A stretch of 64,000 nt of DNA from Ruegeria denitrificans (GCF_001458295.1 NZ_CYUD01000016.1:1-64000), one strand, 5' to 3'; shown: positions 45,349 to 55,667, counted from the stretch's first letter. The notes: a model not told the origin generated them from the sequence alone. Translations and numbers: made by a program.

Positions 45349-45923
45349 GATGCCTCTCGATACAGGGGATAGCCGATGCCTTGCAATAGGGCGGCAGTTT
45401 CTGACAGTGGCAGGCCGACAATGCCGGTGAACGAGCCTGAAATCCATGGAATAAAGGCCCCAGCCGGGCCTTGAATGGCGTAAGCACCTGCTTTGCCCAG
45501 CCAATCTCCGGTTGCCAGATAGGCGTTGATCTCAACATCCGATAGACGCTTGACTTTGACCTGAGAAACCACATCACGTTGCAACACGCAATCACCACGC
45601 CGCACAGCGACTGATGTGATAACGCGATGCCGCCGACCGGACAGGGCATGCAGGAATTCAACCGCTTGCCCTACATTTTCGGGTTTACCCAGAATGCGAC
45701 GACCAAGAGCAACGGTAGTGTCCGCACACAGGGTGACATCATCGCTACCTGCCTGAACAGCCTGCACTTTTGCCCGTGTGATGCGGTTGCAGTAGGGCAC
45801 GGGCAGCTCGCCTTTCAAAGGCGTCTCGTCAATGTCGGGGGCGCGGATGGCATCGGGCTGCACGCCAAGCTGGGCCAGCAGGTCCAGCCGCCTTGGGCTG
45901 CCCGATCCTAAGATAAACGCCAT
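45345..45923 (-). CDS. maf: Maf-like nucleotide pyrophosphatase
   Basis: Protein of 192 residues of the Maf/HAM1 family, which removes pyrophosphate from non-canonical or regulatory NTPs. Motifs: ILGSGSPRR at 4-12, [14 protein letters not shown] (in place of the commoner ADTVV), and [15 protein letters not shown]. Coupled to infA upstream (11 bp) and RNase E/G downstream (4-bp overlap). Confidence 0.93.
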   Translation of the reverse strand: MAFILGSGSPRRLDLLAQLGVQPDAIRAPDIDETPLKGELPVPYCNRITRAKVQAVQAGSDDVTLCADTTVALGRRILGKPENVGQAVEFLHALSGRRHRVITSVAVRRGDCVLQRDVVSQVKVKRLSDVEINAYLATGDWLGKAGAYAIQGPAGAFIPWISGSFTGIVGLPLSETAALLQGIGYPLYREAS

Positions 45924-45934
45924 TGCGGCAGGCG

Positions 45935-46153
45935 TTACTTGAAGCGGTAGTTGATCCGACCCTTGGTCAGATCATAGGGGGTCATCTCGACCTGAACCTT
46001 GTCGCCGGCCAGAACACGGATGCGGTTCTTACGCATCTTGCCTGCCGTATGTGCGATGATCTCATGGCCGTTTTCCAGCTCGACCCGAAATGTCGCATTA
46101 GGCAGGAGTTCCTTCACGACACCGGGAAATTCGAGCGTATCTTCCTTGGCCAT
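45935..46153 (-). CDS. infA: translation initiation factor IF-1
   Basis: S1-fold protein of 72 residues starting [11 protein letters not shown] and ending [13 protein letters not shown], the standard alphaproteobacterial form. The ATG at 46153 is chosen over the longer frame from 46177 because it gives the universal N-terminus. Essential; binds the 30S A site. Confidence 0.97.
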   Translation of the reverse strand: MAKEDTLEFPGVVKELLPNATFRVELENGHEIIAHTAGKMRKNRIRVLAGDKVQVEMTPYDLTKGRINYRFK

Positions 46154-46244
46154 GTTGTCTCCATCATTACGTTGCACCCGCAGAATCTACGGGGATGTGC
46201 GCTTAAATGAGCCCATTTCGGGCTTATTTCAAGGCCAGAATCAC

Positions 46245-47120
46245 CTAAAGGCGCGATAATGTGACGCAATCGACTCGGGCGGGCTGCTCCTCCCAATGGG
46301 TTCGGTTCAGCACGTGGCCGTCGGCGCGGACCTCGGCAATCGCCGAAAGGTCGATATCCGCATAGGTCCAGCCCGGTTGGTTCAGGGTACCTTCAGCCAG
46401 CACCCCGGTCGGCGGAAAGCCTTTGTCGGGCGGGCCGAAAATGCCGCCGGTGCCGGTGTTTCTATCCACCGCTTCGGACCAGTCATTGTTCCCCACCAAA
46501 GACGCCATAACCGTAACACATTGATTTTCCAGTGCCCGAGACATCGCGCCAATCCGCACGCGCCAATAACCGGCCAGTGCCTCGGTACACGAGGGGACAA
46601 GAATCAGATCGGCTTCGCTCAGCGCGCGGCCCAGCAGCGGAAACTCGCTGTCATAGCAGATCAGCACCCCAATCTTGCCCAGCGCAGTGTCGAACAGTTT
46701 CAGTGGCCCGCCCGGCGCAATATCCCAGTCTTCGCGTTCGAACCGAGTCATGATCTGCTTGTCCTGATGATCCCGCCCGCCATCGGGCGCATAGAGTGCT
46801 GTGCGGTTCACCGGTCGGCCTGACCTCTTCACAACCGGTGCCGACGCACCCAGAATGTAGGTTTTGTATTCCTGTGCGAGGCGCTGATGCACGGCCTGCG
46901 CCTGCTCCATCCGATCTGACACGGCATGGATCGAGCGTTCCAAATCGCCCGCCACTTCTGAACCGTCGAGCGTCGACAACTCCATCGCGCCGTATTCGGG
47001 GAAAACCAGTAACTCGGCCCCCTGCCCCGCAGCCTGCGCGACCCAGCGGTCCAGCTTATCTTCATACTGCGCCCAACTTTCGAGCCAATCGAGATTGTAG
47101 GCGGCGGTTGCGACTTTCAT
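46245..47120 (-). CDS. carbon-nitrogen hydrolase (nitrilase superfamily)
   Basis: Protein of 291 residues with the Glu-Lys-Cys triad of the superfamily: Glu42 (VFPEYGAMELS), Lys in DKQIMTRFE and Cys in LICYDSEFPLL. It hydrolyses a C-N bond in an amide or nitrile; the substrate is not known. The ATG at 47120 follows GAGGAAAC. It lies inside the housekeeping block as an accessory gene. Confidence 0.9.
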   Translation of the reverse strand: MKVATAAYNLDWLESWAQYEDKLDRWVAQAAGQGAELLVFPEYGAMELSTLDGSEVAGDLERSIHAVSDRMEQAQAVHQRLAQEYKTYILGASAPVVKRSGRPVNRTALYAPDGGRDHQDKQIMTRFEREDWDIAPGGPLKLFDTALGKIGVLICYDSEFPLLGRALSEADLILVPSCTEALAGYWRVRIGAMSRALENQCVTVMASLVGNNDWSEAVDRNTGTGGIFGPPDKGFPPTGVLAEGTLNQPGWTYADIDLSAIAEVRADGHVLNRTHWEEQPARVDCVTLSRL

Positions 47121-47267
47121 TTCTGTTTCCTCAGATCTGATTTGGCGAGACACTAATTGAAGGTGACTCAATCTGTATAGACGCTATGTTCGTCTCCGCC
47201 TTCATCGACGGTAAAGTGAATTGGCAGGGGGCATCGGAAATGGTTCTATACGTGCGGGAGGACGGCC

Positions 47268-47483
47268 ATGCAAAACCCGGAAAGCTTCGAGAAGTTCTAT
47301 TATGCTAAGGTGGGTATGGGCGAAGCCTGCGGCTGTGCAGAACGCGTGATCGACGTGTTCGAATTCAATCGGCAGGGTGGCGCGCAAGCAAAAAAGGCGA
47401 TGAAATCAAATAAGCGCAACAACCGAAGCTTCAGAGGATGGGCCGTCAAATACGGTTTACTCAGCCGTAAACGTCAGGCTTGA
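47268..47483 (+). CDS. small basic protein of unknown function
   Basis: Protein of 71 residues. It has a Tyr-rich start, a GEACGCAERV segment and a strongly basic second half (KKAMKSNKRNNRSFRGW). GGAGG precedes the ATG at 47268. It is the only plus-strand gene in the block. No family is recognised. Confidence 0.5.
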   Translation: MQNPESFEKFYYAKVGMGEACGCAERVIDVFEFNRQGGAQAKKAMKSNKRNNRSFRGWAVKYGLLSRKRQA

Positions 47484-47497
47484 AGCGCAGCGGTGGA

Positions 47498-48097
47498 TTA
47501 CGACGACAAATTCCGCATCCAAAACTGCAACGGCTTCAACGTCTCGCCCTCTTCCCCGATATCTTTCCACGAAAACTGCGCGATTGCCCAGGGCAGTGGC
47601 TCATATCCCCGCGCGCGCCAGAAGGTATCCAGCGGTCGGTAATTATCGGGCCGCATCGGGTGATCCGCAGGGCGCTGCACACCGCAGAAGGCACATTTTT
47701 TGAAGCCCAGCGCGCGGGCATGCGCCTCGCGCAGGTCAAAGAATTTATGGCCTACGCCTTGCCCCCGATAGTCGGACAGCAGAACGGATTCAGCACAATA
47801 GAAGATTTCGGACAGATCCAGATCGGCGCCCTCAAACGCAGCAGCGAAGTCGTCAGCGTGGTCCGTTAAAGGCGCCCCGGTCGAGGCCCCGATCAGGCGG
47901 TCACCGTCGAAGGCCCCAACAACAATGGCCTTGTCGCTGTCGCGGTAGGATTGCAGGTACTTACGCTCGTACTCCAGATCACCGTCATAGAGATACGGCC
48001 ACGCCCGAAACACCTCGATCCGTAGACGGGCCACGTCGTCCAGAGCGGCCTCCAGCGCCGCTCCGGTCAGCGGGCGGACGGCGGTGACCTCAGCCAT
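47498..48097 (-). CDS. GNAT family N-acetyltransferase
   Basis: Protein of 199 residues with a GNAT fold: LRIEVFRAWPYLYDGDLEYERKYL early, the acetyl-CoA loop region YRGQGVGHKFFDLREAHARALGF, and LDTFWRARGYEPLPW near the end. Its start overlaps the SnoaL-like gene stop by 8 bp. The substrate is unknown. Confidence 0.87.
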   Translation of the reverse strand: MAEVTAVRPLTGAALEAALDDVARLRIEVFRAWPYLYDGDLEYERKYLQSYRDSDKAIVVGAFDGDRLIGASTGAPLTDHADDFAAAFEGADLDLSEIFYCAESVLLSDYRGQGVGHKFFDLREAHARALGFKKCAFCGVQRPADHPMRPDNYRPLDTFWRARGYEPLPWAIAQFSWKDIGEEGETLKPLQFWMRNLSS

Positions 48098-48488
48098 TTG
48101 AGACCTGTTTGGTCCAGTCTGCGAGGTTGTAGAAGGTGGTAACGCGGGTGATCTTGTCGTCCTTCAGGTCAAAGAACGACCCTGCAGGCAGGCGATAGGT
48201 TTGACCGAAGGCATCGGGCAGGCCTTCGTCAGTTTCCAGATAGGTGCCGTTCACGATGAACTCGGCCGCCGCGCGAGTGCCACCTTCGGCGTCGAACACC
48301 ACGATATCGGTCAGATTCTCGCGGTAGCAGCGGTTCATGTGATCGCAGAAGGCGGCGAATTTCTCTTTGCCGACGCGGATCTGGCCTTCGTTCACGTGAT
48401 GGGCCACGTCATCCGACAGGCAGGCCAGCATGCCGTCCACGTCACCCGCGTTAAAGGCCTCGAAATAGGTTTTGACGGTCTGGTTCAT
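48090..48488 (-). CDS. SnoaL-like (NTF2 fold) protein
   Basis: Protein of 132 residues beginning MNQTVKTYFEAFNAGDVDGMLACLSDDVAHHV, the usual start of the ketosteroid-isomerase-like/SnoaL family, often an isomerase or a binding protein. The ATG at 48488 overlaps the end of the upstream phosphatase region (gap 2 bp). No defined substrate. Confidence 0.85.
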   Translation of the reverse strand: MNQTVKTYFEAFNAGDVDGMLACLSDDVAHHVNEGQIRVGKEKFAAFCDHMNRCYRENLTDIVVFDAEGGTRAAAEFIVNGTYLETDEGLPDAFGQTYRLPAGSFFDLKDDKITRVTTFYNLADWTKQVSNG

Positions 48489-48490
48489 GG

Positions 48491-48943
48491 TCACTCCGTT
48501 GGTTCGCCCCAGCGATCCTTCAGATGTTTGATGATCTGATCGCGGGTCTGTCGGTAGTGAATTAACTTTTGTTCGCGATTCTCGCCCAGTCCGGTAGGGT
48601 CCATTATTGGCCAATAATCGACATCCAGGTGAAAAACACGGGTCAATTCCAGCGCCCGGCGCTGGCTGGCTGGAGACAGGGCGACAATCAAGTCAAAGGA
48701 GCTGAGGTCATCGCCCCATTCCTCCATCTCATCAAATGAGCGCGCCCGGTGGCGGGACAGTTCGACATCAATCTCGTGACAGACCGAGATGCAAAAGCCG
48801 TCAATCTCAAGATCGTTATGCACGCCGGCGGATTGCACATAGGTGCCGGTGCCATAGAATTTCTTCATAATGCCTTCAGCCATCGGAGACCGAACCGAGT
48901 TGTGGTCGCAACAAAACAGGACCGACTGCGGTAAAGGCGTCAC
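48491..48943 (-). CDS. low-molecular-weight protein-tyrosine phosphatase-like
   Basis: Protein of 150 residues with the CX5R loop: Cys12-DHNSV-Arg18, and the acidic MDPTG segment of the arsenate-reductase/LMW-phosphatase fold. The start is GTG at 48943. It follows the UPF0262 gene by 3 bp, a neighbour pair common in Rhodobacterales. Confidence 0.88.
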   Translation of the reverse strand: MTPLPQSVLFCCDHNSVRSPMAEGIMKKFYGTGTYVQSAGVHNDLEIDGFCISVCHEIDVELSRHRARSFDEMEEWGDDLSSFDLIVALSPASQRRALELTRVFHLDVDYWPIMDPTGLGENREQKLIHYRQTRDQIIKHLKDRWGEPTE

Positions 48944-48946
48944 CCG

Positions 48947-49435
48947 TCAGCCCCCGAAGTGCAGCACGCAGATCAACGTGAACAGGCGGCGGGCGGTGTC
49001 GGTGTCAATATCGGCCTTTCCTTCTAGCCGTTCTTGCAACACGCGACTGCCTTCGTTGTGGATACCGCGCCGGGCCATGTCGATGGTTTCTATCTGGCTG
49101 GGCGGCAGGGTTTTGACCGCGTTGAAGTAGCTTTCACAGATCTGGAAATAGTCTTTGACCACCTGCCTGAACGGGCCAAGAGACAGGTGGAATTCAGCTG
49201 CTTTTTCCTCGGCTTCGGTATTGATGTCAAAGACCAGTCGCTTTTCACGGATCGACAATTGCACATGATACGGCCCGTCCGGCACCGCGCGGCCGTCGCG
49301 CTGCGGCAGGGTAAAGCTGTTGTCTTCCAGCAGATCATAGATGGCAACTTTGCGCTCCTGCTCGATCTCGGGGGTCGGCGGGGGCAAGTTGCGATCATCC
49401 AGTTCGATTTGCGAAATGCGGGTCATCAGGGCCAT
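48947..49435 (-). CDS. UPF0262 family protein
   Basis: Protein of about 162 residues starting MALMTRISQIELDDRNLPPPTPEIEQERKVAIYDL, the signature of UPF0262. The ATG at 49435 is taken; 49426 is also possible and the ribosome site of either is weak. A longer frame to 49522 is unlikely because it would overlap the glycosyltransferase. Unknown function; conserved in alphaproteobacteria beside hisD. Confidence 0.87.
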   Translation of the reverse strand: MALMTRISQIELDDRNLPPPTPEIEQERKVAIYDLLEDNSFTLPQRDGRAVPDGPYHVQLSIREKRLVFDINTEAEEKAAEFHLSLGPFRQVVKDYFQICESYFNAVKTLPPSQIETIDMARRGIHNEGSRVLQERLEGKADIDTDTARRLFTLICVLHFGG

Positions 49436-49496
49436 CGTCCGTTCAAGTCTGATTTGATTTATCGCAACATATTGGCGTCGACAACGCGTGAATGGA

Positions 49497-50297
49497 TCAA
49501 ATCGGGTGATCTGCCGGGTCAATGCCGTGTTTTTTCAGTAAATGGTCGATCAACGATCCTGATTCAAAGCTTTGATGCCCTGCAAACATCTTTCGGAACC
49601 AAGACCCATAAAAATGGATCGACATCTTGCTTTGCCAGTCCAGAAAATCCAGTTTTGACATATCAGGATCATTCCACAAGGATCGATAACGAGGTGGGAT
49701 CGAATACAGATCAGTCCGCGCAGTCGCCCTATTCCGCTCATCACTTTGATAAATAAAGTGGTACAGCATCGGTGGACCAAGGCTGAACAATGGCAGCGAC
49801 CAATAGGTCGATTTGCCGTAAATCTCCAGATAGGCACGCTGTCGCTCGGCGGACCACCAGGGCGGCAACAGATCGCTGTCAAAGGCGAAACTGCACATCT
49901 GCTTCAAAACCGGGCTGTCGGAAGGAAAGGCCAGTACGCCGTTCATCATCCGGCCTTTCTTCTTGTTGCCCTGCGGAAACAGATACCCCTGCTTGGTTTC
50001 AAAAGGCCGAAGGGCATAGGCATCCGCATCGACCCAGATATGGTCTGTATCCTGTGCCAACCTGAGCCGGAACAGATCGGCATGCACTGCAACAGATCGC
50101 GTGATTGGATCGCGATAGATTTCTTCGGTATTAAAAATCTCTCGGGCATTACGGGCTTCGATAAAATCCGGGATGTCTTCGAGATCACCGTAGTGATAGA
50201 CAATTGGTTTTTGATCGACATCGGCAAAGGATTTCAGGCACAGGTGCTCCAGAAAACTGAACCGCTTCCCAATCCACAATGTGGCCACACGCTCCAT
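49497..50297 (-). CDS. glycosyltransferase-like protein (DXD)
   Basis: Protein of 266 residues with a sugar-nucleotide DXD motif in HIWVDADAYALRPF, in the manner of GT32/capsular-type glycosyltransferases, and LFRLRLAQ just before it. The ATG at 50297 is taken; a GTG at 50306 is possible. It interrupts the usual hisD-UPF0262 order. Cytoplasmic; donor and acceptor unknown. Confidence 0.75.
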   Translation of the reverse strand: MERVATLWIGKRFSFLEHLCLKSFADVDQKPIVYHYGDLEDIPDFIEARNAREIFNTEEIYRDPITRSVAVHADLFRLRLAQDTDHIWVDADAYALRPFETKQGYLFPQGNKKKGRMMNGVLAFPSDSPVLKQMCSFAFDSDLLPPWWSAERQRAYLEIYGKSTYWSLPLFSLGPPMLYHFIYQSDERNRATARTDLYSIPPRYRSLWNDPDMSKLDFLDWQSKMSIHFYGSWFRKMFAGHQSFESGSLIDHLLKKHGIDPADHPI

Positions 50298-50428
50298 TTC
50301 AGGCACCCTGCATTCGAAATGCTTTGCTCATGATTTCAACCTGTCGACAAAATCGCCTGCTCGTTCAAGGCGTGATCGGCGATCAGGTCGGCAATGTGCC
50401 CAAATCGCCGCAACCGGTTATGACGGAG

Positions 50429-51730
50429 TTAATCGTTCAGCCGCGCCAAGCGCGCTGTGACCGACAATCCGTGCGCCTCAAGACTTTCCGATTGTGCCAG
50501 CTGTTCCGCTGCGGGACCGATAGCGCGTAGCGCTTCGGGCGTCATCTGGCTGAGCGTTGTGCGCTTGAGGAATTCCATCACGCTGAGGCCGGATGAGAAA
50601 CGCGCCGAGCGCGCGGTGGGCAGCACATGGTTGGGACCGCCGACATAATCGCCAATGGCTTCGGGCGTATATTGTCCAAGGAAAATCGCACCTGCATGGA
50701 TGGTTTTTTCGCTGAGCACGACCGGATCGGCCACGCAAAGCTCCAGATGTTCCGGTGCGATGCGATTGGACAGGGCTGCGGCCTCGTCCAGATCGCGCAC
50801 GGTGATCACCGCGCCATAGTCACGCCAGCTGGCCCCGGCGATGACACGCCGCTGTAGGGTTTCAAGACGTTTTTCAACCGCTTGCGTCACAGCCTGCCCA
50901 AAGGCGGCATCATCAGTGATCAGGATCGACTGGGCGCTTTCATCATGTTCGGCCTGGCTGAGCAGATCCAGCGCGATCCAGTCAGGATCATTGTCTTTGT
51001 CCGCGATCACCAGAATTTCAGAAGGCCCTGCAATCATGTCGATGCCAACCTTACCGAACACCCGGCGTTTAGCCGCGGCGACAAAGGCGTTGCCGGGGCC
51101 GGTGATTTTGTCCACTGGCGCGATAGACGCGGTGCCATATGCCAGCGCCGCAATCGCCTGCGCGCCGCCGATGCGATAGATCTCATCCACACCAGAAAGC
51201 CGCGCGGCCAGCAGAACCAGCGGGTTCACCTGCCGGTCCGGCGTTGGCACCGCGATAGCCAACCGTTCGACGCCTGCCACCTTGGCTGGGACTGCATTCA
51301 TCAGAACCGAAGACGGGTATGATGCCAGCCCGCCCGGTACGTAAAGCCCGGCTGCGGACACTGCTGACCAGCGCCAGCCCAGTGTTGCCCCGGTCGCGTC
51401 GGTCCACTGATGGTCTTCGGGCATTTGTTTTTCGTGATAAGCGCGGATGCGATCGGCGGCCAGTTCCAGCGCGGTGCGGTCTGTGTCCGACACCTGCGCA
51501 ACCGCCACGTCAATTTCTTCGGCGGAAAAGGCCAGTGTGTCTGGCGTCAGCTCAAGCCGGTCGAACTTGGCGGTCAGCTCGATCACAGCTGCATCGCCCC
51601 GACTGCGCACATCGTCGATGATCTGCGCCACGGTGGCGTCCACATCGGGGCTGTCCTCGCGCTTGGCCGACAACAACGCCTGAAAGGCGGATTCGAACTC
51701 GGGCGATGTGGTATCAAGGAAAACGGGCAT
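50429..51730 (-). CDS. hisD: histidinol dehydrogenase
   Basis: Zinc enzyme of 433 residues that performs the last two oxidations of histidine synthesis (histidinol to histidine, NAD-dependent). Motifs include VPGGLASYPSSVLMNAVPAKVAGV, AGPSEILVIAD and GPNHVLPTARSARFSSGLSV. The ATG at 51730 follows GAGAG. It is far from other his genes, as is usual in this order of bacteria. Confidence 0.96.
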   Translation of the reverse strand: MPVFLDTTSPEFESAFQALLSAKREDSPDVDATVAQIIDDVRSRGDAAVIELTAKFDRLELTPDTLAFSAEEIDVAVAQVSDTDRTALELAADRIRAYHEKQMPEDHQWTDATGATLGWRWSAVSAAGLYVPGGLASYPSSVLMNAVPAKVAGVERLAIAVPTPDRQVNPLVLLAARLSGVDEIYRIGGAQAIAALAYGTASIAPVDKITGPGNAFVAAAKRRVFGKVGIDMIAGPSEILVIADKDNDPDWIALDLLSQAEHDESAQSILITDDAAFGQAVTQAVEKRLETLQRRVIAGASWRDYGAVITVRDLDEAAALSNRIAPEHLELCVADPVVLSEKTIHAGAIFLGQYTPEAIGDYVGGPNHVLPTARSARFSSGLSVMEFLKRTTLSQMTPEALRAIGPAAEQLAQSESLEAHGLSVTARLARLND

Positions 51731-51790
51731 GATCAGGCTCTCTGGGGCGTTTCGTCCGGACATATCGCCCGGTTGGCTTGGCCTCAACCC

Positions 51791-52309
51791 TTAGTCCCTG
51801 GGGTGCAGCGATTTGCGCATCGCGAAACACGAAACATCGCCGCGCGCGCCACACTGGCCGGTGGCCTGCCAGCCGTGTCGCCGGTAAAAATCCTGCGCGG
51901 TTTTTGTCGCCTCTAGCCTGACGTCGAAATGACCCGAGGCAATCAACTCATCTTCCAGCCGGTGCAGCAAGGCCGCCCCGATGCCATGCCCAATATGATC
52001 CGGATCGACATACAGCAGCGTGACCTCGTCATCACGCAGACCGCCCACGGCGGCAACCCGCCCCGCATGTTCAACCAGCCAGATATTCGCACTATCGGCG
52101 ATCCAGTTCCGAATTGATGCAGGATCCTTGTTCGCGATCCAGTGCGCGATGGCCTGTGGGTCGCCCTGATGATCGGCGACGCACAGCCGGGTGATTGAAC
52201 GGATCAGCACCCGGCTTAGATCGAACACGTCAAAGACAGTGGCGCGGCGCAGGATCACCCCGCCCGACACCTGCGAGAACGCCTGAGAAATACCGCGCTT
52301 GTTCTGCAT
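51791..52309 (-). CDS. GNAT family N-acetyltransferase
   Basis: Protein of 172 residues with a GNAT fold: LRRATVFDVFDLSRVLIRSI at the start, VDPDHIGHGIGAALLHRLEDEL as the acetyl-CoA loop and FYRRHGWQATG near the end. It follows the DUF2948 stop directly. Substrate unknown. Confidence 0.88.
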   Translation of the reverse strand: MQNKRGISQAFSQVSGGVILRRATVFDVFDLSRVLIRSITRLCVADHQGDPQAIAHWIANKDPASIRNWIADSANIWLVEHAGRVAAVGGLRDDEVTLLYVDPDHIGHGIGAALLHRLEDELIASGHFDVRLEATKTAQDFYRRHGWQATGQCGARGDVSCFAMRKSLHPRD

Positions 52310-52786
52310 CTATTCAGGGTGATGTGGTGCCTGACCCGAGGGGGCTTTGTACGGCCGCGTCACATCCTTAAGCGTTGCGTCCAGCGCCTCGACCTTCAGC
52401 CGGATGGCTCCATCACCAGCCAACGTCAGCAATATCTGACCGGCCCCGTCTTCGCCTGCCTCAAAATCAACCGACAACAGGGACATCACCATCTCCTTGT
52501 CGCTGCGGTCGATGCCCTGGCTGGCAACCGACAGCACTGAATCGAACACCAGAACGGCCTGGACCCGTTCAAACGGACGATCCCGGCGGGTCGCGGCATC
52601 TTTATCCTCCCACCGGAAGCGATTCAGCAGCAGGCCAAACCGACGCTGCGAGGGCTGCCATGTCATCTCGGTCACTGGAAACACGGCATCTTGCGCCAGC
52701 GTCGAGATGACCTGCAGGTCATCTGCATCCTCGGCACCCAGATTCAGCGGGGCCTCGCGCCCGTCGTGGAAACTTGCGTCTGTCAT
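52310..52786 (-). CDS. DUF2948 family protein
   Basis: Protein of 158 residues matching DUF2948: [23 protein letters not shown] early and [14 protein letters not shown] in the middle. Its start overlaps the murA stop by 4 bp. The murA-DUF2948-hisD order is typical of Rhodobacterales. Function unknown. Confidence 0.9.
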   Translation of the reverse strand: MTDASFHDGREAPLNLGAEDADDLQVISTLAQDAVFPVTEMTWQPSQRRFGLLLNRFRWEDKDAATRRDRPFERVQAVLVFDSVLSVASQGIDRSDKEMVMSLLSVDFEAGEDGAGQILLTLAGDGAIRLKVEALDATLKDVTRPYKAPSGQAPHHPE

Positions 52787-54051
52787 TGGCCCTTGATCCG
52801 TTCTATTTTTGCACCCACGCCTTCCAGCTTGCGCACCACATGCTCATATCCGCGGTCCAGATGATAGACCCGACTGACCGTTGTCTCGCCTTCGGCCGCC
52901 AAACCGGCCAAAATCAACGATACCGAAGCCCGCAGATCCGTCGCCATCACCGGCGCGCCTTTCAGCTGGTTCACACCTGTAACCGTGGCCGTGCCGCCAT
53001 GCACTTCGATATTTGCGCCCATGCGCACCAGTTCAGGCGCATGCATAAAGCGATTCTCAAAAATGCGCTCTTCCAGAACCGAGGTCCCCTCGGCCGTGCA
53101 CATCAACGCCATCATCTGCGCTTGCAGGTCTGTTGGGAAACCCGGAAAAGGCTCTGTCACCACATCCACCGAGGCCACGCGCCCATTTTTGCGCGCCACT
53201 TTCAGACCCTTTTCGGTCTCGGTCACGCTGACGCCCGCTGCGTCCAGCTTGGCAGCAAAGGACTCCACCAGAGACATACGGCCACCCAGCAATTCCACCT
53301 CACCGCCGCAGATGGCCGGGGCCAGCATGTAGGTGCCCAGCTCAATCCGATCAGTCACAACCTGATGTGTCGCACCATGCAGCCTGTCAACGCCCTGAAT
53401 CTCGATGGTCGAGGTCCCCTCACCCGAGATTTGCGCGCCCATCTTGCGCAGGCACTCAACCAGATCAACGATCTCTGGCTCGCGCGCGGCGTTCTTCAGA
53501 ACAGTGGTGCCCTTGGCCAGAGTGGCCGCCATGACAATGTTTTCTGTCGCACCTACGGATGCAAAGCGCATCTCGTGCACAGCGCCTTTTAGGCCGCCGG
53601 GAGCCTTGGCGTGCAGATACCCATCACTCAACTCAATGTCAGCGCCCAGAGCCTCGAGCCCTTCAACATGCAAGTCCATAGGTCGCGCACCAATTGCGCA
53701 ACCACCAGGCAGGGACACAACAGCCTGCCCAAAGCGCGCCAGCAATGGGCCCAATACCAGATTTGACGCCCGCATCTTGCGCACGATCTCATAATCAGCT
53801 GTCTGACTGGTCAGATCGTGGCTGGACATCGCAATCACCTGCCCGTCCTGCAAAGACGACACTTCGGCCCCCAGCGATTGCAGTAACTGTGTCATGGTCT
53901 TGATGTCGCTTAACCGAGGCGCATTGGTCAGCGTCAGCGGTTCTTCGCTTAACAAAGTTGCGGGCATCAGCGTTAGACACGCGTTCTTGGCCCCCGCAAT
54001 CGGTATCTGACCGTTCAGCGGCCCGTTGCCTGTCACCAGAATCGAATCCAT
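52783..54051 (-). CDS. murA: UDP-N-acetylglucosamine 1-carboxyvinyltransferase
   Basis: Protein of 422 residues that transfers enolpyruvate from PEP to UDP-GlcNAc, the first committed step of peptidoglycan synthesis. Lys22-Asn23 and the reactive Cys118 ([10 protein letters not shown]) are present, so it should be sensitive to fosfomycin. It follows a small charged-protein gene by 6 bp. Confidence 0.97.
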   Translation of the reverse strand: MDSILVTGNGPLNGQIPIAGAKNACLTLMPATLLSEEPLTLTNAPRLSDIKTMTQLLQSLGAEVSSLQDGQVIAMSSHDLTSQTADYEIVRKMRASNLVLGPLLARFGQAVVSLPGGCAIGARPMDLHVEGLEALGADIELSDGYLHAKAPGGLKGAVHEMRFASVGATENIVMAATLAKGTTVLKNAAREPEIVDLVECLRKMGAQISGEGTSTIEIQGVDRLHGATHQVVTDRIELGTYMLAPAICGGEVELLGGRMSLVESFAAKLDAAGVSVTETEKGLKVARKNGRVASVDVVTEPFPGFPTDLQAQMMALMCTAEGTSVLEERIFENRFMHAPELVRMGANIEVHGGTATVTGVNQLKGAPVMATDLRASVSLILAGLAAEGETTVSRVYHLDRGYEHVVRKLEGVGAKIERIKGQ

Positions 54052-54057
54052 CTGCTC

Positions 54058-54213
54058 TTATCCCTCGTCCTTGTCGGCCTTGTCATCCGCGCTTGCGCGC
54101 GCCTTGGCCTGCGCCTTGCGCCTTGCCATATTCGCTTTCAGCGCAGCCTTCAGCCGCTCTTCGCGCGCATCACCGGATTTGCCGTGTTTTTTGGGTGCAT
54201 TTCTGTCTGCCAT
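54058..54213 (-). CDS. small charged protein upstream of murA
   Basis: Protein of 51 residues, very rich in Lys, Arg, Ala and Asp: MADRNAPKKHGKSGDAREER, a helical LKAALKANMARRKAQAKARA core, then an acidic tail. AGAGAAAG precedes the ATG at 54213 and the stop is 6 bp before murA, so translation is probably coupled. It resembles short DUF-type proteins at this place in Rhodobacterales. Function unknown. Confidence 0.7.
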   Translation of the reverse strand: MADRNAPKKHGKSGDAREERLKAALKANMARRKAQAKARASADDKADKDEG

Positions 54214-54296
54214 GATCTTTCTCTACAGGAGGCGAAAAAAACCGTCCAGACACCCTTGCGCACCGTTTCGATTGAGTCTAATCACCCGCCCACAGC

Positions 54297-54371
<75 letters not shown>

Positions 54372-55667
54372 TATCCCTTAAAAATTCATCTAGTTATCAA
54401 TACATTGTGTTTTTTATTCTATTTACAGCCCACTCCTTGGCCCACCTTTTGAAAATACCATTCTCAACTTCGTTGTTTGCTATCCGAAATATCGGCGCGA
54501 GTGCCAACTGTGGTATACGAAATTGGTTTTCTCGAAGCCTTGCGACACTTCCGCCTCAGAATTGGCAGGTCTTAACTGACAGAAAAGTAAGCTGATTCTC
54601 GGGGTCCTATACCTCAAGCTAAAGGACTTTTCTTTAATTCTCACGTTCGTCCGAAACCTAAGCATTCTGAAAAAATGTAGGTGGTGCTTTATTGAGCATC
54701 CAAAATCAGAGCTTCACTTTAACCGCTACAATTTCTCCAACACAGATTAATCACTTGAGTCGCTACAGTGATCGAGTTGCACAACAAAGGGGGCGGGTTG
54801 CGGGCAAAAGGAGCGTTGGCTACAGCAAAAAAGTAGGCAGCTGGCACATTACAGCTAAAGGTCACAATAAGGAGATGAGGTCTTTCGGTGAATAGCCAAT
54901 TCCCAGAGAAATCTGCTGGTCGCTACAACCCAGTCCATGCAATGCTATTCAGGTGAAAAACCCAGCTAATACAAACGTTCAGGTGCTAAAATGTTAAAGC
55001 GGATGTGGGCGAAGATCACTTGGAAACCATCGCCTAAGCATCCGCAAGATTTCTATTGCCTGACACCCTATCTGAACAGCCTAGACCCGATTGAAAATCC
55101 CCGCACCGGGATCCGTGACGGACAAAAGGAACGCGAAGCTGGGCGAGACAGAAGGACCGGCAAAACAATCTGGTTGCCGCTTTCTGATTAAGCGTCCTTC
55201 GTGCGTCAGCGCTAGATCTGCCCCGACCATCGTCAGGTTCGTTAACCCACGCCTTCGTTTCTCGGCATTGAGCAGCAAGTTGGGCTCACTGCGGACCTCG
55301 GAGAGAACGCAGCACCTGTCGGTTAGAACCGCCCAGCTACGATGAGGACGGCCTCATAAGAGACATTCACCACCCAGCCTCGATGCTGCGGTCGCAGCTC
55401 GCATTCCGGCCGTTCGCTGCGGGAGCAAATTCGAGCCATTGGTGAACTGGAAGTGCGCGGACAAAGTTGCCGTAGGCTCAATGGTGGCTGGGGACCGGTC
55501 GCAGCCCAAAGAGGACCTTTTCAACCAAGCTTTGCAATTTAATAAACTCGTAACGAAGCGGCATTTAAACTATTTCCACCCAAAAACCGCTTCCAAAGCG
55601 CGATCCCCCAAACTGACTTGGTAATATCAGGTTCAATGCGGGCGACACGCCTACCAATGCTGCCCGA
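54372..55667. other. gene-poor stretch after tRNA-Thr
   Basis: About 1.3 kb. Two short plus-strand frames, 54692-54895 (67 residues, TTG start with AGGTGG upstream) and 54991-55191 (66 residues), have no recognised family and are doubtful. The first part is AT-richer than the housekeeping block. From about 55376 it carries pieces of dispersed repeats. It may hold the remains of an insertion behind tRNA-Thr, but no duplicated tRNA end was found. Confidence 0.45.
55376..55522. repeat. dispersed repeat, composite copy
   Basis: AGCCTCGATGCTGCGGTCGC...CCGGCCGTTCGCTGCGGG, then GCGCGGACAAAGTTGCC and a GCAGCCCAAAGAGGACC end. The first part is similar to TGTCTCGATGCTGCAACCGC...CCGGCCATTCGCCGCAG at about 61978-62023. 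The second part is a weak copy of the main repeat. Confidence 0.5.

Noticed and set aside
52774..53592. 272-residue plus-strand frame opposite murA
   Set aside because: Antisense to a complete murA with active-site Cys; composition is shadow-like.
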